Source: an uncultured Collinsella sp. (GTDB taxonomy: Bacteria > Actinomycetota > Coriobacteriia > Coriobacteriales > Coriobacteriaceae). From it: a stretch of DNA of 14,764 bases. The notes under the pieces are model-generated. The model made no database searches, was not told the DNA's origin, and was given only the letters and a program-made list of their open reading frames with translations. The stretch spans positions 1-14,764 of the forward strand of contig CABUDQ010000049.1 in assembly GCA_902490365.1 (NCBI GenBank). The letters run 5' to 3'. Position numbers and translations under genes: made by a program. Below, piece after piece: positions 1 to 6,319 of the stretch (the stretch's first letter is position 1; the number at the start of each line of letters is the position of its first letter).

Positions 1-135
1 AACTGCGGGAATGGCCTATTTGCTCAATGTGTTCGGCTGAGATCGGAAATCAACCGCGATTTGTGACCCTGTCTGCCCCGATGCAGTGCGAGCAACACGC
101 GAAAAGTCGTGTTTGTACCCCCGATGAACTGCACG

Positions 136-160
136 TTCGCGTAAAATATTCCCATTATGG
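136..160 (+). promoter_or_regulatory. Weak candidate -10 region upstream of the export cluster
   Basis: The first 207 bases hold no convincing gene. An A/T-rich patch stands out from the GC-rich background, with a -10-like TAAAAT at 142-147, about 60 bases before the first start codon. I find no good -35 hexamer at the usual 16-18 base spacing, so this rests on one box and local composition only. A 6-bp inverted repeat (94-99 with 108-113, loop of 8) lies just upstream and could be a weak end of the preceding gene or an operator. Neither is firmly supported. Confidence 0.25.
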
Positions 161-207
161 GCAAATGGTGTCCAGGTAGTTTACGATGCGGCATCTGGGG
201 GAGGGAC

Positions 208-1092
208 ATGTCGGACGCGCGCTCGCTGCGAAAACAGTTCAATCGCATGCTCGCCACGTTGCTGGTGGCCCTTGCTGCTGCCGGAGCCGTAACATATGCC
301 TGGTACATCTACAACGCCAACCGCCACATCACCGACGTCAAGATGGCCGCCGGCACGGGCGTGACCTTCCTCATTTCCAACGAGTACGACGGCGAATACA
401 AAACCAACGCCGGCCTGAGCTTTTCGGGCCTGCTCGACCCCGTCTCGACCGACAACGTGCTCAACGGCTTCCAAAAGGTAACGGGCTTTACCGGCGGAAC
501 CACCCAGGACTTGCTCTTTGCCAACATGTTTGGTGCCGCCGAGCATTCCGACTACTACAAAACCTCCCTGTACCTGGCCACCAACTCGGCCGCGACCGAC
601 GTGTACCTGTCGGGTATCGACTTTACCGAGCAGGACCCGGCAAACCCCATCTCCACCGCCCTGCGTGTGGGACTGGTTACCTATGCTCCAGGGCAGGGCG
701 ATACCGTGACGGGCCAGTACGTCTTTGAGGTCTCGGGCGAGCACAATCCCCAGGCGCGCTACAACACGCTCGACGGCAAGGATGCTGGCGAGAACGAGCA
801 GAACCATCTGGTGCTTGACAGCAGCCGCTCCGACGGCGCCACGGTCCATTTTGACCAGCTGACCAGCGAAAACTTCTGCGACTACAACGAAGAAACCGGT
901 ATCGTGGGCCTCAAGGAGGCTACGACCAAGATCTGCAGCTTGCCCGCCGCTGCCAAGGGAGCCAACCGTAGCACGCCCGTGCGTGTGGATGTATACGTGT
1001 GGCTCGAAGGCTGCGACCCCGATTGCACCAACAATCTGGCCACCACCAGCTTGCAATCGCTGGCGCTGCGCTTTGCCGGCAAGCGTTCGTAA
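208..1092 (+). CDS. SipW-dependent-type exported protein 1 (TasA/camelysin-like)
   Basis: Predicted exported protein of 294 residues, first of four tandem paralogs. I chose the ATG at 208 because GGGGGAGGG lies just upstream; an in-frame ATG at 157 would add 17 residues without a good ribosome binding site. The N-terminus is short and basic, followed by a hydrophobic helix at about residues 14-33 ending in T-Y-A-W-Y. This matches the SipW-type signal layout, with Tyr replacing the usual Phe. By alignment with TasA, cleavage is expected just after the A-W step. The mature part shows the cluster's two shared motifs: L-D-P-V-S-T at 76-81 and W-L-E-G-C-D-P-D-C at 265-273. The Cys pair, plus two more cysteines in the preceding 40 residues, could form disulfides outside the cell. 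There is no LPXTG sorting signal or second membrane helix. A structural or surface role is inferred from the family; the specific function is unknown. Confidence 0.85.
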   Translation: MSDARSLRKQFNRMLATLLVALAAAGAVTYAWYIYNANRHITDVKMAAGTGVTFLISNEYDGEYKTNAGLSFSGLLDPVSTDNVLNGFQKVTGFTGGTTQDLLFANMFGAAEHSDYYKTSLYLATNSAATDVYLSGIDFTEQDPANPISTALRVGLVTYAPGQGDTVTGQYVFEVSGEHNPQARYNTLDGKDAGENEQNHLVLDSSRSDGATVHFDQLTSENFCDYNEETGIVGLKEATTKICSLPAAAKGANRSTPVRVDVYVWLEGCDPDCTNNLATTSLQSLALRFAGKRS

Positions 1093-1104
1093 GGGGGCCG
1101 GGGC

Positions 1105-1941
1105 ATGAGTACATCGAACATCAAAGACATCCTGAGCTCGCGCCGTCGCATGGTTGCCGCGGCCGCATGGATGCTCGTGCTGGTGGCTGCCCTGAGCGCC
1201 GCCACCTACGCGTGGTTTAGCAACTCGCGTTACACCAACGTGACGCCTGTGGCACACACGGTAAGCGACGAGGGCTCCGACCTGCAGATTGGCCTTTCGG
1301 CCAACGGGCCCTGGGACACAACGGCAACGCTTGCCGCCGCCGACAAAACGCTCTATCCCATCTCGACGGCAGACCTTTCCCGCTTTTGGCGTGGCACGTT
1401 CCAAAACGCCGCGGGCATCACGACCGACTACGCCGACTGCACCGCGCAGCTGGACGACTACGCCCTTTCGGGCACGCTGTACCTCAAGGGCAGCGATAGC
1501 ACGCTCAACGTGTACCTGTACCAGGGCCAGATGAGCGTGACGAGCGACCCGCAGCTGCTGGCCGCGCTGCGCCTGGGTCTGGTAATTACGACCCAGTCGG
1601 GTACGCAAACGCATATCTTTACCTGCGACGACCTGGGCAGCACCGCGGGCGCCACCAGCAGGCGCACCACCGCGCAAGACGGCGTGGTCGTGGCGTCGGG
1701 CGCCTCGGGCTGGACCTACGCCGCCGACCCTGCGCGCGCCATAAGCGCCTACGGCATGGACGGCACCGGCGACACGCCCACGGCGCGCGCGGGTGCTACG
1801 CCCATTTGCACGCTGGCCGCCAACGAGGTGGCAAGCGTTCGCTACGTTGTGTACATGGAAGGCTGCGACGTCAATTGCATCGACGAGGCCCAGGCCCGCG
1901 ATGTGGTACTGCAGCTTGCCTTTGCCGCGGCCAAGGCATAA
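1105..1941 (+). CDS. SipW-dependent-type exported protein 2 (TasA/camelysin-like)
   Basis: Predicted exported protein of 278 residues, starting 12 bases after the previous stop behind a G-rich ribosome binding site (AAGGGGGCCGGGG). The N-terminus carries R-R-R at 13-15, then a hydrophobic helix at about 17-35 ending in A-A-T-Y-A-W-F, a textbook SipW-type signal. The mature domain has L-Y-P-I-S-T at 83-88, a middle segment rich in Thr, Ser and Ala, and Y-M-E-G-C-D-V-N-C at 250-258 near the C-terminus. It keeps the same Cys-x3-Cys pair as protein 1, and an A-L-R-L-G-L-V segment that matches A-L-R-V-G-L-V there, so the two are clearly paralogs. No wall anchor is visible. It is probably a secreted or surface-assembled subunit processed by one of the downstream signal peptidases. 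Confidence 0.86.
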   Translation: MSTSNIKDILSSRRRMVAAAAWMLVLVAALSAATYAWFSNSRYTNVTPVAHTVSDEGSDLQIGLSANGPWDTTATLAAADKTLYPISTADLSRFWRGTFQNAAGITTDYADCTAQLDDYALSGTLYLKGSDSTLNVYLYQGQMSVTSDPQLLAALRLGLVITTQSGTQTHIFTCDDLGSTAGATSRRTTAQDGVVVASGASGWTYAADPARAISAYGMDGTGDTPTARAGATPICTLAANEVASVRYVVYMEGCDVNCIDEAQARDVVLQLAFAAAKA

Positions 1942-1954
1942 GGGGGCGAGCGAC

Positions 1955-2941
1955 ATGAAAGATCAGAAGCACATGCCAGCAGATAACCGCAAGGCCAAAA
2001 CCCAGAGTGAGAGCCCCGCGGCCCCCTCCAGCACAGCCGCCGAGCGCTCGCGTCTCGAGGGCGCCGCCGCCCGCCGTCACGCCCGTCGCGCGCGTGCCTA
2101 CATCGCGCTCGTCATGGTGGCGCTTGCCGCCACTTTGGGCGCTGCGACCTACGCATGGTTCACGAACAACATGAAGGTCAACACCAACTCGGTGAGCGTG
2201 CACAGCGACACGTCCAAGTTGGTACTGGAGCTGGGCGACGCCGATCGCGGCAGCTGGTCGCAGCAGGGCGACGTTTCTCTGGCTTCCAACGCGAACGGCG
2301 CCGTGACGCTCTACCCGGTCTCGACCTTTGACCTCAACGGCTTTGCTGCCTGCGCACAAAACAACTCAGCCGGCGATGCCACGGTGTTCGAGCAGGCAAA
2401 AGACAACGGTTCCGCGTTCTATCACGGCTGGATTGACCTGCGCCCCACCATTACCGGAACGGGCGCCAGCAAAGTAGCGGGCAAGGTCAACCTGTATCTG
2501 GCTGAATCTCTGGTCCCGCAGGGCGCCGACGCCGAGCTGCTGCGCGCGGCCCGCGTGGGCATCAAGATCTCGAGCGGCGGCCGGGTGCTTGCCACCAACA
2601 TCTTTGAGCTCGACAGTTCCGACAGCGGCCATCGCGGCGAGCATCCCACGACCGCCCCGGCTGGCCTTGCCGGCTACGCCGATGGCATGCTGCTGGGCTG
2701 GCAAAACGGCCAGCTCGCTTGCGGTGCCAACGTGACACAGGACCCGGCCACCTTTACGCTGGACACGAGCGAGACGGCCACGCGTCCGCAAAACACGCTT
2801 GCCACGCTGGGGCTTGGCCAGACCTATCGTCTGGATATCTATTACTACATTGAGGGCACCGACCCCGATAGCGCCGACTACCTGCATCAAGACCCGGGCA
2901 CCCTGCACCTGGCCCTCTTTGCGACCTTGGACGGTGAGTAG
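1955..2941 (+). CDS. SipW-dependent-type exported protein 3 with long cytosolic N-terminus
   Basis: Predicted exported protein of 328 residues. The ATG at 1955 follows TAAGGGGGCGAG, nearly the same junction as between proteins 1 and 2; the longer open frame back to 1793 lies inside protein 2 and is rejected. Unlike its neighbours it has about 46 hydrophilic residues before the membrane helix: first Lys/Ser/Pro-rich, then Arg/Ala-rich with an R-R-H-A-R-R-A-R stretch. The helix (about 48-66) ends in A-A-T-Y-A-W-F-T at 63-70. The mature region has L-Y-P-V-S-T at 119-124, A-A-R-V-G-I-K-I in the middle, and I-E-G-T-D-P-D-S at 299-306. Thr and Ser replace the two cysteines found in proteins 1 and 2, so the presumed disulfide is missing. 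A surface or matrix subunit role is inferred; the long n-region could be a handle for cytosolic partners. Confidence 0.85.
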   Translation: MKDQKHMPADNRKAKTQSESPAAPSSTAAERSRLEGAAARRHARRARAYIALVMVALAATLGAATYAWFTNNMKVNTNSVSVHSDTSKLVLELGDADRGSWSQQGDVSLASNANGAVTLYPVSTFDLNGFAACAQNNSAGDATVFEQAKDNGSAFYHGWIDLRPTITGTGASKVAGKVNLYLAESLVPQGADAELLRAARVGIKISSGGRVLATNIFELDSSDSGHRGEHPTTAPAGLAGYADGMLLGWQNGQLACGANVTQDPATFTLDTSETATRPQNTLATLGLGQTYRLDIYYYIEGTDPDSADYLHQDPGTLHLALFATLDGE

Positions 2942-2943
2942 CC

Positions 2944-3747
2944 ATGACGCGTAAGCAACCCGCCGCCAACTGCACGCCCGCCACCGGCAAGCCCAACGCC
3001 GCCGTGCCCGCCGACACCGATCTGCGCCGCAAGCTCACCACCACCGTGGTGCTGGTCCTGTTTGCCCTGGTGGCGATAGCCATGGCAACCTTTGCCTGGT
3101 TTTCCATCGCCGATAGCGCCAAGACCCGCATGCTCATGATCGACGCCAACGCCGACGGTTCGCTGCGCTTTGACCTGGACGAGCATGCCACGTTCGACGA
3201 ATACGTCCACAGCCTGGGCTTCGACCAGATCTCGGTGCGCATCGCCAGCGAAAAGGGCGTGGACATCGACGCATCCAAGCTCAAACCCGTCACCACGAGC
3301 GACTACCAGACCTTCACCTTCGAAGACGGCTCCACCGCCGACCCTGCCACCGGCGCCTACCTGGAGTTTACGCTGCACTTTATGAGCAGCACGGACCTGC
3401 GCGTTCGCCTGACCGGGCAGGATGGCGACGGCGGAGCGTCCGGCACGCGGTTTAGCTCCGACACGCAGGGCATGGCCAGCGCCATGCGCATGAGCTTTAC
3501 CGCCGACGGCCACACTTGGGTCTACAACCCCAACGGGGGCGGGGGCTCATCCGGCGCGGCCACCGTCTTTGGGCTCGACTCGGGCACGGCCACCGCGGCC
3601 AGCGATATGTTCGACCTGATAAAAGAAACGGACAAGCCGGTGACCGTTCGCATATGGCTCGAGGGAACGGACCCAAATTGCACTAATATGCTAAAGGGAG
3701 CTAACTATTCGGTTTCGATGCGCTTTGAGGGCATCGAGGAACAGTAG
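2944..3747 (+). CDS. SipW-dependent-type exported protein 4
   Basis: Predicted exported protein of 267 residues, starting 2 bases after the stop of protein 3 and so probably translationally coupled. About 30 polar residues with a basic D-L-R-R-K end precede a hydrophobic helix at about 32-50, which finishes in A-M-A-T-F-A-W-F; Phe replaces the usual Tyr. The mature domain is the most divergent of the four: L-K-P-V-T-T at 113-118 stands for the L-x-P-V-S-T motif, and W-L-E-G-T-D-P-N-C at 238-246 keeps only the second cysteine. A Gly-rich loop (N-P-N-G-G-G-G-S-S-G) is encoded by GGGGGCGGGGG at 3535-3545. It lacks a wall-sorting signal. Paralogy with proteins 1-3 is supported by both motifs and their order. 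An unpaired cysteine could permit dimerisation or cross-linking, which is speculative. Confidence 0.83.
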   Translation: MTRKQPAANCTPATGKPNAAVPADTDLRRKLTTTVVLVLFALVAIAMATFAWFSIADSAKTRMLMIDANADGSLRFDLDEHATFDEYVHSLGFDQISVRIASEKGVDIDASKLKPVTTSDYQTFTFEDGSTADPATGAYLEFTLHFMSSTDLRVRLTGQDGDGGASGTRFSSDTQGMASAMRMSFTADGHTWVYNPNGGGGSSGAATVFGLDSGTATAASDMFDLIKETDKPVTVRIWLEGTDPNCTNMLKGANYSVSMRFEGIEEQ

Positions 3748-3756
3748 ATACGCACG

Positions 3757-3772
3757 GCGGCCACCGGGCCGC
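3757..3772 (+). other. Small GC-rich intercistronic hairpin
   Basis: In the 60-base gap between the last substrate gene and the first signal peptidase, GCGGCC (3757-3762) pairs perfectly with GGCCGC (3767-3772) around an ACCG loop. No U-tract follows, so it is not a standard terminator. It could modestly attenuate transcription or protect the 3' end of the substrate part of the message. In GC-rich DNA a 6-bp stem can arise by chance. Confidence 0.35.
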
Positions 3773-3807
3773 ACACGACCTAGTCAGACACGGTAGTAAG
3801 GGACATC

Positions 3808-4557
3808 ATGCAATCTGTTAAAAAAGTCGCATCCATCGCACTGAGCGTCGTCATGTGGATCATCATCCTGGTGGCGGCCCTGTATGCGTTTACCACGCTC
3901 GCTACGCGCGAGGACGGCAGCGTCTCCGACATCGCCGGCTTTACCCCGCTCGCCGTGCAGTCCGACTCCATGGCGCCCACGTTTAACAAGGGCGACCTCA
4001 TCGTCATCCAAAAGTGCGACACCTCCAAGCTCGAGGTGGGCGACATCGTGACGTTCCACACCATCATCGACAACGAGTACGCGCTCAACACGCACCGCAT
4101 CGCCGCGATCGACGAGGTCAACGGCATGCGCAGCTTTACTACCAAGGGCGACAACAACGACGTGGCCGATACGCACATCATCAGCGACGGCGACATCGTG
4201 GGCAAGTACGTGTTCGCGCTGCCGCAGATGGGCAAGGTTATGGACTTCCTGTCCAGCTCCATGGGTTTCCTCATCGTGATTGTCCTGCCCATGCTGCTGT
4301 TCTTTATCTACCAGGTGTATCACCTCATCGTGGTGGGCATGAACCTTAAGCGCGCTATGGCCGAGGAGGACCGCCTGGCCGCCGCGGCTGCCATCGTGGA
4401 CGCCGAGGGCAAGGGCGCTGACGCCACCGTCACCGCCGATAACGCCGCCGAGCAGCTCGCCCAGGCCGAGGCCAAGCTCGAGGAAGCCCGTCGTCTGAAG
4501 GCCGAGGCCGAGGCGGCGATGAACGCGACCAAGCAGGAGGATACCGACGGTGAGTGA
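3808..4557 (+). CDS. SipW-type signal peptidase I (first copy)
   Basis: Membrane serine protease of 249 residues expected to remove the signal peptides of the four preceding proteins on the outer face of the membrane. An N-terminal helix (about 8-30) is followed by Q-S-D-S-M-A-P-T at 51-58 with presumed nucleophile Ser54, then N-T-H-R-I at 94-98 with His96 where bacterial LepB has its catalytic Lys. This Ser/His arrangement is that of the SipW/ER-type branch. T-K-G-D-N-N at 112-117 supplies the conserved Asp115. A second helix (about 153-178) returns the chain to the cytosol, where a roughly 70-residue Ala/Glu/Lys-rich, probably coiled-coil tail extends beyond usual SipW length. AAGGGA at 3798-3803 is the likely ribosome binding site. 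The 3' end overlaps the next gene by 8 bases. Assignment of the family is firm; substrate assignment is by neighbourhood. Confidence 0.93.
   Translation: MQSVKKVASIALSVVMWIIILVAALYAFTTLATREDGSVSDIAGFTPLAVQSDSMAPTFNKGDLIVIQKCDTSKLEVGDIVTFHTIIDNEYALNTHRIAAIDEVNGMRSFTTKGDNNDVADTHIISDGDIVGKYVFALPQMGKVMDFLSSSMGFLIVIVLPMLLFFIYQVYHLIVVGMNLKRAMAEEDRLAAAAAIVDAEGKGADATVTADNAAEQLAQAEAKLEEARRLKAEAEAAMNATKQEDTDGE
4535..4540 (+). promoter_or_regulatory. Strong Shine-Dalgarno that fixes a GTG start
   Basis: A perfect AGGAGG lies inside the end of the first signal peptidase gene, 9 bases before the GTG at 4550. No ATG is available near this point in the ATPase frame, so this site decides the start and supports translation directly coupled to the peptidase. 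Confidence 0.8.
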
Positions 4558-6250
4558 GTTTCTGGGATTTGCCTGGGAGCTGCTGGCAAAGGTTGTCTAC
4601 AACGTCGTTGCCGTTGTGAGCTCCATCCTTAACCTGCTGGTGTTTGGCTGGGTTGAGTACTTCAACATCTTTATGACCTACTTCACCACGTTTGACCTGG
4701 TGGGCAAGATCGGCGCGGTCATTCTGTTTGCCATGCTCATCGCGGTCCCCGTGCTGATCGTGGCCATCCTGGTCCACCGCTACCGCATCAACCGCCGCCT
4801 GCATCGCGACGACACGTCCAACAAGGCGCTCTATCGCGAGATCGGCCGCCTGAACAAGCAGGTGCTCGACCTCATGGACGAGAAGAACAAGCTGCTGGCG
4901 CTCAAGGTCAATGCCATGGGCGGTACCAAGCAGATTCCGTACGTGGGCGCCTCGGCCCTGGCCGACGATCACCTGCCGACGGTGGGCAACGTGGTGGGCG
5001 CCGCTGCGGGCGCCGGTGCGCCTGCGGGCGAGGGCGCCGCGGCGACGGCCGTCATGTCGGGCAACGCGTCGCTCGCGCTTGATGGCGAGGGTGTCAAGGA
5101 CGCCGCAGCCGCCATGGCCAAGGCCACTGTCGAGGCCAAGACCCTTGCCGAGGAAAAAGAGATCGCCCAGGCCAACCGTTTTCCCAAGCTGTCCCTCGTG
5201 GACCTTAAGTACCGCGACTGGGAGTCGCCGGCCTACGACGATGCCATCTCGCTCGAGGACTTTGTCGACAGCTTCCGCGCGTTCGCCTGCAGCCAGATGA
5301 AGCTCTACTACACGCCCGAGATCATCCGCCGCTTTGTGGCCGGCATGGCCGCCTCCAAGCTGCTGATCCTGGAAGGCATCTCGGGTACCGGTAAGACCTC
5401 GCTGCCCTACAGCTTTAGCCGTTACCTGGACAACCCCGCGACCATCGTGTCGGTGCAGCCGAGCTTCCGCGATCGCACCGAGGTGCTGGGCTACTTTAAC
5501 GAGTTTTCCAAGCGCTTTAACGAGACCGAGTTCCTGCGCGCCGTGTACGAGGCAGGCCTTCGCCAGGACCCGTCCATGATCGTGCTCGACGAGATGAACC
5601 TCGCCCGCGTGGAGTACTACTTTGCCGAGATCCTGTCGGTGCTCGAGATGCCCAGCCACGACGAGTGGGTGCTCGACTTGGTGCCCACCCAGTGGGCCGC
5701 CGACCCCAAGGCCCTGCACGACGGCAAGCTCACCATTCCCGACAGCTTGTGGTTTATCGGCACCGCCAACAACGACGACTCCACCTTTACCATCACGGAC
5801 AAGGTGTACGACCGTGCGATCCCCATCGAGCTCAACGAGCGCGCCGACGCGTTTGAGTGCGAGCCGCACGAGCGCGTGCACGTGACGGCCGACCACCTGC
5901 AGTATCTGTTCCAAAAGGCTAAGGTCGAGTACGTAATCGACGACGAGCTGCTCCAGAAGATGCACAAGCTGGACCAGTACCTGCAGACCCGCTTTAAGCT
6001 GGCGTTTGGCAACCGTATCATCAAGCAGATGTACGACTTTATCCCCGTGTACGTGGCGTGCGGTGGCACTGAGCTGGGCGGCATGGACTACATCATCGCC
6101 CGCAAGGTACTCAAGAAGTTTGAGTCCATGAACGTGAGCTTTGTGCGTGACGAGATGAAGGGCCTGATCGAGTACATCGAGAAGACCTTTGGCGAGGGCG
6201 GTCTGCCCGATTCCGTCATGTACCTGCAGCGGATCCAGAATTTCTACTAA
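4550..6250 (+). CDS. Membrane-anchored McrB-like AAA+ ATPase
   Basis: AAA+ protein of 566 residues starting at GTG. Two membrane helices (about 13-37 and 52-76) followed by a basic H-R-Y-R-I-N-R-R stretch predict a hairpin anchor with the rest in the cytosol. A short helical segment (about 90-120) and an Ala/Gly-rich linker (about 150-205) lead to the ATPase domain. Walker A is G-I-S-G-T-G-K-T at 276-283; Walker B is M-I-V-L-D-E-M-N at 343-350; the sensor-1 region is G-T-A-N-N-D-D at 404-410; and D-R-A-I-P-I at 421-426 holds a candidate arginine finger, Arg422. The D-E-M-N-L-A-R-V-E-Y-Y-F-A-E block resembles the McrB/AAA_5 branch rather than classical MoxR. The pairing with a DUF2357 protein also fits McrB-like modules. 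Membrane anchoring and the position between two signal peptidases suggest energy input to export or assembly rather than DNA cleavage. ATP versus GTP preference cannot be told from sequence. Confidence 0.88.
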   Translation: MSEFLGFAWELLAKVVYNVVAVVSSILNLLVFGWVEYFNIFMTYFTTFDLVGKIGAVILFAMLIAVPVLIVAILVHRYRINRRLHRDDTSNKALYREIGRLNKQVLDLMDEKNKLLALKVNAMGGTKQIPYVGASALADDHLPTVGNVVGAAAGAGAPAGEGAAATAVMSGNASLALDGEGVKDAAAAMAKATVEAKTLAEEKEIAQANRFPKLSLVDLKYRDWESPAYDDAISLEDFVDSFRAFACSQMKLYYTPEIIRRFVAGMAASKLLILEGISGTGKTSLPYSFSRYLDNPATIVSVQPSFRDRTEVLGYFNEFSKRFNETEFLRAVYEAGLRQDPSMIVLDEMNLARVEYYFAEILSVLEMPSHDEWVLDLVPTQWAADPKALHDGKLTIPDSLWFIGTANNDDSTFTITDKVYDRAIPIELNERADAFECEPHERVHVTADHLQYLFQKAKVEYVIDDELLQKMHKLDQYLQTRFKLAFGNRIIKQMYDFIPVYVACGGTELGGMDYIIARKVLKKFESMNVSFVRDEMKGLIEYIEKTFGEGGLPDSVMYLQRIQNFY

Positions 6251-6260
6251 TGTCGTAAGC

Positions 6261-6285
6261 GCGGGGCGACGTGATGTCGCCCCGC
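6261..6285 (+). other. Perfect 10-bp hairpin between ATPase and DUF2357 genes
   Basis: GCGGGGCGAC (6261-6270) pairs without mismatch with GTCGCCCCGC (6276-6285) around a GTGAT loop, 10 bases after the ATPase stop codon. The following bases are CCCTTTCC, so there is no real U-tract. It may be a partial terminator, an RNA-processing site or a 3'-end stabiliser that lowers or separates expression of the downstream genes. The next gene has its own GGAG ribosome binding site at 6310-6313. Confidence 0.55.
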
Positions 6286-6319
6286 CCCTTTCCGATCGAT
6301 CCAATCTATGGAGTAACCC

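Noticed and set aside
157..207. Earlier ATG start for exported protein 1
   Set aside because: It would add 17 residues including two cysteines before the basic region and has no good ribosome binding site; the ATG at 208 follows GGGGGAGGG.
1..207. Search for a tRNA, riboswitch or gene end in the left margin
   Set aside because: No cloverleaf, no recognised riboswitch core and no frame with a conserved protein end could be identified; only a weak inverted repeat and an A/T-rich patch.
181..1956. 591-codon open frame on the - strand across proteins 1 and 2
   Set aside because: It is a shadow of GC-rich codon use: it has no ribosome binding site, unnatural composition (runs of His, Arg and Gly), and lies opposite two genes with clear signal sequences and shared motifs.
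3535..3545. GGGGGCGGGGG tract as a phase-variation switch in exported protein 4
   Set aside because: The two G-runs are only five bases each and are interrupted; they encode a plausible Gly-rich loop, and the frame is intact. Slippage is possible but nothing here supports it.
208..3747. Sortase-type surface pilins
   Set aside because: None of the four proteins has an LPXTG-like motif with a C-terminal hydrophobic helix and basic tail, and no sortase gene is in the window.
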